Of a DNA stretch of 64,000 nucleotides, positions 54,336-64,000 are shown in pieces. Below the pieces are notes generated by a model. It saw only the letters and a program-made list of their open reading frames with translations. It made no database searches and was not told the origin of the DNA. Every line of letters starts with the position of its first letter. Position 1 is the stretch's first letter. Both the position numbers and the translations under genes were made by a program. The stretch lies in NCBI GenBank assembly GCA_013365325.1, contig JABVXV010000250.1:30667-94666 (forward strand), in the 5' to 3' direction. This DNA is from Dipetalonema caudispina (taxonomy: Eukaryota; Nematoda; Chromadorea; Rhabditida; Onchocercidae).

Positions 54336-54851
54336 TAATGTAGTAAAGTAGTAAGAACAAGTGTAACATCCTAATTTCAATTACTCGAATGTTTTGTAGA
54401 TAGAATTTTGAAGTTTTAGAATGTAAACTGGAATTTGACAGATAATATCATCGCTTATTAGTCGGAAGGATCACCGAATGCATTTCATTTTTAAAATAAA
54501 TGGATCATCATACTTGCATTTCCAGAGGATATTTGTACACTTTGCATAAAACTTAAGGGATACTGTTGATTCTGCTTACTGCTGTACGGTTGGATATTAA
54601 TGTCAGATCGAATTTTTTCATTTCCTGGCATTTGAAAGCTATATTCAGGGTGGCTTTTAGACACTCATTGAAGTAGTTGCTGATGAGACTGAATGTTTGC
54701 TGCTTCTAAGCATTTCAAAGATTTTTCCCGTCCTCAATAAAATGGTTTCAAGGTTAAAAGCTTCTAAGTTTTCAAACTACTTTGCAGTTGCAACGTGAAG
54801 TGAGTTGTTTTATCGGATTTTATTAAGTGCAATAAGATAAAATTCGGATTA
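54336..54851. other. Convergent intergenic spacer
   Basis: Lies between the likely poly(A) signals of cox-6C (+) and the SEC14-like gene (-). It is less AT-rich than most of the window, but I see no frame or RNA structure to call. Confidence 0.5.
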
Positions 54852-54857
54852 TTTATT
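54852..54857 (-). terminator. Polyadenylation signal AATAAA for the SEC14-like gene
   Basis: Minus-strand AATAAA 123 bases past the TAA at 54980. Confidence 0.55.
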
Positions 54858-54979
54858 TACAAAGGATGGCTATAATATGGATAGGCGAGGTAACAATTTA
54901 CAAATATACAGCAGCATGACAAACAGGAATCATATGTGTGAATTTAAAAATATGTATAATCTGTGCAAATTCTCTCCAC

Positions 54980-57900
54980 TTACAGTTGATCGATTTCAAT
55001 GTTGTAACGCAGTTGTTTTGCTGAGAACCATGAGTAATAGTTGTCGAATTCAATTATATCTGTAATTAAAAGTGTAAATTGTAAGTATTCGTTTGCCACA
55101 TTTACTAAAGATTAGAAATAATTTTCGGAGGGGAGAAGGATATTGCTTTGCTAAGCAGTAATAGTAAATATTAATATTATCATAATTTTAGCTCTTATAG
55201 TACTATCAAAATTTCTTCAACCGTCATTTGCATTGGACAACATATATCGTAATTTCAAGTTTTCAATTGAAATTAATTAATTTAAATTTAAATTACCAAT
55301 ACAACAAGAAAAAGACTTACATCTCCCAGCTTGTTCGCATAGAATAGATCCAGATATGGGCACTTGTGAGCATTCTAACCTAATATATGGAAAAACAGTT
55401 TCCATTTCGATTAAATTGTTCGCTTTAGATGTTTTGTCGAAGTGTATACCGAAACCGATATCTTCCTCCGATGTCATATACTGCCAGCTGAAGCACATTT
55501 TCCATTTACATATTTTAATTGTGGCGGTAATTGTTTTGAACCTGATTCTTTGTATCTCAAAAATTGATATGGCTGAAGATAATGGTATATTTTCGTCGGT
55601 CCAAATGATTCGATCATCATCATGATATGCTTACGAATATATCTAAAATATCCTAACTTAATGATGACTGATTGGTCATTTTGAATTAAAATGCCAACCG
55701 GAATGAATACCTTACGGCAATTTTCGCATATCTCTTTTCAAACTCATCCTCTAATGGAATTTGTCAAACTAACATCATTATTATATCCTATCGTTATCAT
55801 ATCCTATAAAGTAGATATGTAAATAAAGAGTATTAATTATGAGATGAATATTGAAAAGAACCTGATTCTTGTATTTGCTTCAACTTTAATCTCAATGAGA
55901 TGTTTTTCACCGGCATAAACGGTTGTAAGTTGATCATAATCAGGCATCGCATCATCCGGATCAATGTAATAGGTATCAGGAATTGGTCCAAGACCATAGC
56001 GTATCTTAGATGGACACTTTGGGTCACCATTTTCGCATAGCTTGCCACCCCAATGAACAGGCCATGAATCCAATTCAACATATTGTTTCAGTGCTAATTC
56101 CCACTCATCAATTGAAGGCATTTCGATTAATTCATGAAAAAAAAAAAAAAATGAAAACATTAAAAAATCAAAAAATTAATTGAATGAAAAGGTACAATTT
56201 ATTTTTTATAAGTATAAATTCAATCAATTGTTTTATTTTAAACAGAAAAAAAAAAAATTTCACCCATTTTGCAGCATTATTTCGACATTATTATTAAGAT
56301 ATTTATTTAAACATTTACTGTTATTGAGTAATTTATGTCTATATTTAAATTTAAATTTGATATATTTCTTTCTTTTTTCTCCTTCTTCTTTTTCTAGCAA
56401 AAAAACGATTAATTGATAAATTTAAAAATTTTTTATATCAATGAAAATCTACCTGTATTTTATCACTTAGAAATGCGGTCATTGTATTAAATGCAAGCCT
56501 GGCCATTTCAGGTGCTCGAATGATAAGAATTTTTTTAAGTACCAATGGATAATGCTCTTGGAAAAGTAGTACAAGTGTTGTAAAAGATGAAGCGAATGCT
56601 TTACATGAATAATGTGCACTACTGATATGATCCAAATCGAAAACAATCATCATTTGTTCAAATGCATGTCCAGTCTAGATACGATAACAATATTACATTT
56701 GTTTAAGTTAGAATTTGAAAATGTAAAAAACAATTAAAAATAAAAATTATCAAAATTAGTACAAATATATGATGAATAAATGTAAAATAAAAATTTGATT
56801 ATTTTTAATAATTTATTTTATTTAGGATAAAATAGAATTAATAATATATTTTAATTTGAAATTTCAAATTACAATAGTTAACCTCCTTGGATTTATCGCT
56901 ACATAATCGTATACCCCGTTCAATTGCAGCAAGAGAATATTTGATGTAGTCACTGGATTGAACTGATTTTAGCATCCCTATAAAAGAGATTAAAAAAAAA
57001 GAAAAGTCATCAACTAATTTAACATTCATAAATGACAATTTTCTGATGATATCCATATTTCTTTCCTTACTAAAAATTCTCAAAAATATATCAAGAATGA
57101 TAATGAAGCAAAGATCACATTCAGAAAGAATTTAAAATCAAATTTTAAAATTAAGAGTACAATTAACTTTAAATTTCTAGAAAGAAAATATATATATATA
57201 TAAAATATATATATACCTTCAACATCCATGTTACCCAATAAAGACATAAGTATGGGAAAACCATCTTTATCTGATAAAAATCCATAACCACAATATTTCT
57301 CTAGAATCTGAAAGGAAAATAAATACACATAAAAATGGGAGATTCAGATATGAAATGAATATCTTACAAATCAATCGATATTGCTATTCATTACTATTAC
57401 GATTATATTGATAATAATTAATGCTAATTGTTAGAAGTAGTTTGAACTTCCTGCTGTTACTTATTTTCACTTTTTTTTTTTTTAATCGATTTGGTGATTT
57501 ATAACAAAGTCACTGAAATCTTACATTGAATGTTTAAGACGGGTCGGATTTCGATTTTGAATATAAGTTCCTGAATACCGAAATAAACTTTAACAAAATA
57601 ATATGAAAATTCCAAATAATTCTTTCAATCTGCTTTACAACCTTTGTACCTAACATTTTTACTACCCTTGTTTTTCAAAAAAAAAAAAAAAAAAAAAAAA
57701 AAGGAAAAAAAAACAACAAAAACTAGAAGTACTTCGGGTGGTTTCCAATTGGGCAAATTATCGAGATCCCAAGCTTTTCGAAATATCATATGTTTTTTCA
57801 GTGCATCAGCGGTTTCATCAAAACGTCTGTCACGTGAATGCAACCACCTTGAAAAACATTGCAGTCTATTTGGCATATATTTTTATGCGCCAAAAGGTAG

Positions 57901-60900
57901 GATAAAAGAAATTGACATAATTTTAAATAGAAATAGGAATTGTTATGAATTTTTATAAAAATAATAAATTGAGAAAACAAGCATTGTTATAAATTCTTGC
58001 ATTTCATATTTTACAATTGGTACACATTCGTCCACTTTAATGGAATTAAATGATAATGACTTAATTAAAGATACGCAAATTATTTTTTTTCATTTTATTT
58101 GATCAATACAAATTAAATTTTAGAATTTACAAAACGACACTGTTCTTTACGGTAGATCAATTAACAAAAAAGGAAAAAATGAAATCATATAAAACTAAAA
58201 TCATTATTAAGATTAATATTACCCAGTACTTAACAATTTAATTTATGATTAGGCAGAAAATCGAGTGATATATTAAAATAATCAAATCTCAGCACATAAT
58301 ATGGGATGACTAATTATTCTCTTATCTAAATATGTGAGCTTTTAATTAGTAGAAATAAGTAAAGGGACAATTTTCAATTCCAGAATTTTTCTTATCTACT
58401 TTGAGGGAAATTACCGAATGAATGAGTATCTTTTTACTTGTCTTAACTAATTAAATGGTAATGCAAATATTCAAAGATTTTAAAAAATACTTGAAATCAT
58501 ACAAAGTTGAAGATTTCATAACAGAAGGATTTCATTCTGTTCAATTTCTGAAAAATTAATATAACCTTTTATAGCATAATCGTTAGTTATATTAATCATT
58601 ATGCCCAAATATTAAGTGTAAAATCATTAATTTGCATTCCGAAATTTTCATTTATTATTAGGCAATATGATTATTTGGTTATTCTTTCTCGATTTAAAAA
58701 TTGCCATTCATTGTTAGGCAATACAATTAATTAGTGATTTGTTCAGTCTTATTTAATTCTGCTTGACAAAGTTATGTCATTAAACAATAACTGTTGATGT
58801 AAAATTGTTCGAAATTATTTTGAAGATTTTGAAAAGAAAAAAATTAAACAATGTAAATTTGATGATTATTTCTTCTCACTCTTCCTCTCTCTTTTCATCC
58901 TAATTTTTTTTTTTTTTTCCTCTTCATTCTTTTTATTTGTTAAAAAATCACAGACTTCAGAAAATCAACCGATTTATTTTAAATCAAATTAGAAGATACA
59001 ACAAAAAAACTATAAGGGATAAAAGAAAGAGAGAAAGAATGAGAGATGGAAAAAAATCAACTCATTGATTCTTCTTTTAAACACAATATTCCTTCTGATT
59101 AATCAGAATAAAGACGATAAATCAGTCATCCATTTGCTTTCAAATTTGTTTTTCAACTCTTTCATTTTCGTTGGAATTGCTTTCTTTTTATAACCCTTAC
59201 AAAAAAAAAAAGACTGGTTTAGTAATTCCTTGTTAGAAGAACTTTCATTTTTCAGTATTTTATTACAGCTGAATTTCCAACAATAGCTAAATATTGGAAA
59301 AAAAAAAAAATTTAAAAATTAATTGGTAAATATGTCGTTGAAAAATACTCTCTCAATGTTCTTAATGAGGAAATTTTGGATAAAATATGCAAATACCTCC
59401 TTTCGTTGTGATTTTTTTAAAATAATTACTGTCAGTTGATTGATTATCATTAGGTACAGTGTTTGAAAAGTATGAGATTTACTATTTCTATTACTGCATC
59501 TATAATATCATCAGTAGTAACGAAATATTAGCTTAATTCTACAAAGAGGTTATTAATATATTCATATTCGTTATTCATAAAATTCATACGGTACGTACAC
59601 GATATGTTATCGTATAAGATACGCTACCGTATCCTTACCATATGAAAAGTTTTATTTTATTCGTATATTTATTCATCGTAAAAAGTGATAATTGATCGTC
59701 TAAATTTCGCTTTCCTTTTTCTCCATTCTATAGCAATGGTATCAATTATCCTTTACTGAAATTTGAAATAGAAACTTTTGCTTTTATCAAAAAATCCTAG
59801 CGAAAATAGCAAATTTAATGTCAATTTTATGATTCATAAATTAATTCGCCTTTTTATTCTGTTTATCATTGAAAATAAATGGACAGAATGGTATATGTAT
59901 ATGTATTTGTGATTTTTCTTTTTAAGGAAATGTACAAAGTACATTATTGCTTTTTGTTTTGCTTCTTCTTCGTTCTTTCTTTCCTTTCCCATTCCGTAAA
60001 GTAAGAAAAGGTTTTCTTTCCTCGGGACAAGAAAAATAAAAAAGAGTAAAAAGTTCCGACAAAGTAATGGTAAAAACATACAGTAGTATATTTATAAAAT
60101 CATCCATTAGATGATTGAATAAAACTATGTCATGTGATTACATTTACTTATATGTAAAAAGAACAAAAAAAAAAAAAAAAAAAGAAATTACATCGAAATT
60201 CTAAAAATGATCTACGACGAAATTTCAAAAATAAGTGTTAAAAGACTTTCCGGCAAAAATCGTGGTGAACTTTTATTTTATTTTTTCAGACCAAAGAAGG
60301 TCATTCGAAGAGTAAAAATGGATATTTTAGGTCAACTGAAAAAATAAATATTACGAAAAATTCCTTTTTAAAACTAGCGACAATCTGAAAATCAAAAAAA
60401 AATCCTTCAAATTAATCTCTACTTAATTATTTAATACTTTGTTAGGAATATTTTTACATGTTGTGAAATTTCAAGATCATTTCACATTTCAATTAAGATT
60501 TGATTTGTTGACAAAAAAGGAAAGGAAATTAAGGTCTGGCATATAGTTAAGTTTGTTGCTTGAAATTGTTACTATAAAAAATTGAAAGATATAAAATTAT
60601 TAAAATCTATATTAGATAATACGTATTGCATCACATTATGTAAACTCTATTACCACAATTAATAAAATAAAGTATAAATTATCATTCTGTTTATTATTCA
60701 TATACTTCTAATTGATCAACAAACATGTAGTTATGATGCTCTTCTCCATTCTCTGTTTCCTGATAAAAACTGATTTTTGATATAAACAGATTATTGATAC
60801 AATAAACAAATTAATAACAACAAATATTACAACATTATTGCAATCCATTTTACAATTGTTAGTTAGATATTTACAAATATAAAAAATTTTTGAGCAACAA

Positions 60901-61091
60901 AAAAAGCTTATTTTTCACATTGTAAAATTTCAAAAAAATTATTTGAAAAAAATTTGAGAAGTGAAATTTTTTGGAAATAAAGTAACGAAAAATTATGATA
61001 CTATATTTTAAATACATAAGAACAATGAATAATACTCAAAAAAATGAAAGAAAATAAAAAATAACATATAAGTGATTATTTAATAAATTTC

Positions 61092-61122
<31 letters not shown>

Positions 61123-62730
61123 TATTTGATAAATTTCACAAATATTATAATATATTTTACTCATTTAATAAAGAAGGAATTTTAATTTATTTATTGCCAT
61201 TTTTAGATGATATGCTAATTTTTTAGGTTCCTATAAAAATAAATAGGTAAGTAATATTGCGATAATTTCTTATATTAACGAAATCTGTTACAAAAAGGAA
61301 TAAAGAAAAAATTTGAATAAATCCTAGAAGTTTTTAGTTTGATAGCAATTTATGAGTAATAAATTTGTTATAATGTAATGTTTCATAATTTTTTTTTTCT
61401 CTTCTTACTGAACTAAAATTGACTTTTAAATTATAAATTTAATATTATCTTTTCTAAAAAATTTCATATCATATTTCATTAAATGATGTAGTACGAAATC
61501 AACTAAGGAGAATTTTTTGTCTTTTCATTCATCAAATGAATTAAAGAGAAAAAAAAAAAAAAAAAAAAAATGATGAACTCTTCTTGGATACCAGTTCCGG
61601 TACGGAAATAAAGCAGGAAATTCAAAACTAACCAATATCACATGAAAAATTATCAGAAGAGATTGGCATTATTTTTTGAGCATTTCCAAATATTTTCTTT
61701 TCGTTCATTTTCTCTCTATCGATGTGAAGAAAATATACAGGGATGATTCCTATCAAGGTTATCAAGGAAATATTAAATTTATCTTGGTATATTAACTACA
61801 ATATTCCCTTATTCCCTTACAAAAATATAAAATTTATTATTGAAATTATCCGCTAAAGATTACTGTATTATCATTTTCTACTAATATCACTTCTTTCAAG
61901 TAAATCAGAAATTATATACCCAAAATAAGTAACAAAAATTATATTCAAAATAATATATCATTGTTAAGAGGAATTGCTATATGCGTTTAATATATGATAA
62001 CATAAATGATAAATCAATAATGCTTGCAAAAAAGTAAAAAAAAAAAAATTATCTTTCAATTTCGTTTTATTATTTTTTTTTTTCCTTTTTCCTTCTTCCA
62101 TCACATATTGAATGACACTTAAAGAAATTATATTTCTGGATGTTTAGTTTTTCTTCAAATCTTTTTTTTTTTTTTTTTTTGACAAAAATATTATTTATCA
62201 AATTGGATATTATTGTTTTGCTTTAAAAAAAAAAAAAAAAAAAAAACTAAATCATATGTTAAAAAGCTCTTTTCCATCAGAAAAATTATTAAGTAACAAT
62301 TGGATGAATTTGAATATCAAGAAATAATTGATGAAAATTTGGATAATCAAGTTATTAGTAATTAAAAAATTATATCAAGAATGAAAAAGGAAAATTACAA
62401 TCCTCGTATTATTAATCGTTCACATTCTGTACATTTTTTTATTTTTTCAACAGATCGAATGAATAATCCTTGTACTATTTTTTAAATTTCCAAATTAAGA
62501 AATCTAAAATTGAAATAATAATTATCTATGAGAAAAACAAATAAATATATATCAATCGATGAAGAAAGTTATATGAAAAGGACTTTTAAAAATGCAATGC
62601 ATGCAAAATGCATAAATATACATACCATTATTGTTAGACAATGGAAAAAATTCAAAATTATCTTAATGCAATCATCGATGGATAGTTTTGATAAGAGAAA
62701 AATGAAAAAAAAAAAACAAAAAACAAAAAA

Positions 62731-62792
<62 letters not shown>

Positions 62793-63121
62793 ACTTCTTG
62801 CAAAAAATATTGTAAAAGATGAAAATTTGAAATACCAATAGTGCATATATTTCATAATAATTAAAAATTAACTTTATTTTTTGCTTTCAATTCATTTAAA
62901 ATAATTCAAAAAAAAAAAAAAAAAAAAATGGAAGAAAAGAAGTAGCAAAATTTTTGTAAGATAAGGAAAATTTCGTAATTTTTTACCTGGCAATATAACC
63001 ATTATCAACAGCTTCTAACGTTGGTATAACCGTTCGTAAATCATCGATCATTCTTAATTCATCATTCGTTAATTCATGCAATGTATTATTGTTCGGTGAA
63101 TACATTGCAGATCGCAGGTTT
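54980..63121 (-). CDS. CRAL-TRIO and GOLD domain protein (SEC14-like, CTG family)
   Basis: Eight exons: 62987-63105 (ATG), 57733-57865, 57217-57307, 56883-56977, 56453-56674, 55862-56133 (start uncertain), 55321-55487, 54980-55059; about 392 residues, normal for SEC14L/CTG proteins. The N-terminal lobe has LQCFSRWLHSRDRRFDETAD (residues 41-60) and NWKPPE. The CRAL-TRIO core contains KYCGYGFLSDKDGFPI, MMIVFDLDHIS and ILIIRAPEMARLAF, and is followed by the linker PVHWGG with ENGDPKCPSKIRYG. The GOLD domain (about 275-392) has SWQYMTSEEDIGFGI, CEQAGR and YIIEFDNYYSWFSAKQLRYN. Such proteins bind phospholipids, sterols or tocopherol-type ligands and act at Golgi/endosomal membranes; C. elegans CTG-1 and CTG-2 are the nearest named relatives I know. 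The 3' exons (55-55.5 kb) are much richer in C/G-ending codons than the 5' exons. The acceptor of exon 6 lacks a good AG (see findings). Confidence 0.94.
57866..62986 (-). other. First intron of the SEC14-like gene, 5.1 kb
   Basis: Donor GTAAAA at 62986-62981; acceptor CCAAATAG at 57868-57866 splits an Arg codon (AG|A) and restores the frame. No supported gene lies inside. It holds A/T homopolymers, a TA run at about 61,107 and the 59-base poly(A) at 62732. Confidence 0.75.
62732..62790. repeat. Poly(A), 59 bases, preceded by A-rich degenerate repeats
   Basis: A long pure A run after three CAAAAAA-type units. The Lys-rich or Phe-rich frames across it are artefacts of the tract. Confidence 0.96.
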
Positions 63122-63124
63122 CTA
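63122..63124 (-). promoter_or_regulatory. Acceptor 16 bases before the SEC14-like start codon
   Basis: ATTATTTAG then 16 bases then ATG at 63105. Probably a trans-splice acceptor; the frame upstream stays open for a few codons, so a coding upstream exon cannot be excluded. Confidence 0.5.
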
Positions 63125-63767
63125 AATAATTAAAACTTCAGTCTAAAACGAAAAACAAAAAAAAAAAAGAGAAATTTAAAAAAGTAAAAAAAAAAACGAG
63201 AAGGGAAAGTGAGAAGTTAATCATCATGGAAAATGTAATTAAATTAGGAAAAATTTTCGACTTCTTTTCTATCTTTTCAAAAGTGCTGTAAATATCAAAA
63301 CATAAAAAAAGGGAAAAAAAAGAAAGGAAAAGCATTAAAGTTCAAAAGCATTTTAAAAATGAACGAAGAAACGAATTGTTGAAAATATATTGAATTGCAG
63401 TAATCCGAATAATTAAAAATAAAATTATCCGAATAATTCCAAATTAGAAAAAAGGGAAAAAATTTTAAATTAGCAGGAAAAAAGAAAGAAATTAGACAAA
63501 GTTTTTATTGTAACATCAGATTTTTTCATTTAATAGTCAAATTGATAAATAATATTTAATAATTTTATAGATTTGCTAATATTGATTAATTTGTAATAAA
63601 TGTTCGATAATATTCATTTATTTGATAATTAACTACCTTTAACTTTGATAATGATACAATATTTGAATACTAATTAATCAAAAGCCTATAAGCAGCTCAA
63701 AAAAAAAGGAAAAAAATATTTCCATCATTTCTAATTACTCTTTTCTCAACTAATTTTTATTATTAAT
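63125..63767. other. Upstream region of the SEC14-like gene
   Basis: AT-rich, with several short A runs and no supported gene. It probably carries the promoter. Confidence 0.5.

Positions 63768-64000
<233 letters not shown>

Noticed and set aside
62528..62838. Poly-Lys and poly-Phe open frames on both strands
   Set aside because: Caused by the 59-base poly(A) tract.

Overview
The window is strongly AT-rich eukaryotic DNA with many poly(A)/poly(T) tracts and short exons. Introns carry GT..TTTCAG or TTTTAG-type borders, and acceptor-like TTTCAG/TTTAG sites sit 0-16 bases before several start codons, as expected for spliced-leader trans-splicing. Together with the protein families, this points to a nematode, most likely a spirurid/filarial (clade III) species; the species is inferred, not proven. 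There is no sign of bacterial operons, tRNA, rRNA, CRISPR arrays or intact transposons.

Layout. (1) 35-3360, minus: first ten exons of a Dopey/DOP1 (PAD-1) homologue that runs off the left edge. (2) 3364-12331: gene-poor, simple repeats. (3) 12332-15124, minus: last five exons of an unrecognised protein with a C-terminal membrane anchor; its 5' exons were not found. (4) 15125-24013: gene-poor. (5) 24014-40245, minus: a complete 6-phosphofructo-2-kinase/fructose-2,6-bisphosphatase in 13 exons, with an 8.7 kb first intron. (6) 40249-46195: gene-poor. (7) 46196-46830, minus: a small two-exon gene model (about 87 aa) placed operon-like behind (8). (8) 47003-51785, minus: a ten-exon, about 662-aa protein with an N-terminal MADF/Myb-SANT-like domain and two BEN-like repeats at the C-terminus, probably a nuclear DNA-binding factor. 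(9) 51786-53526: divergent intergenic region with a five-copy 110-bp tandem array. (10) 53527-54142, plus: a COX6C-like cytochrome c oxidase subunit, the only plus-strand gene. (11) 54980-63121, minus: a CRAL-TRIO/GOLD (SEC14-like, CTG) protein in eight exons with a 5.1 kb first intron. (12) 63125-64000: upstream sequence ending in a long (ATT)n array that runs off the right edge.

The genes do not form one pathway: they cover membrane trafficking (Dopey, SEC14-like), glycolytic control (PFKFB), respiration (COX6C) and probable transcriptional control (MADF-BEN). The most interesting region is 46-53 kb: an apparently undescribed MADF + BEN + BEN architecture, a possible operon partner, a tandemly duplicated splice acceptor, and several different short tandem arrays. 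A second theme is composition: about 1-5 kb and 46-56 kb are richer in G/C and almost free of homopolymer tracts, while the rest is extremely AT-rich.

All exon borders were worked out by hand from open frames, splice signals and intron phase. No database search was run.
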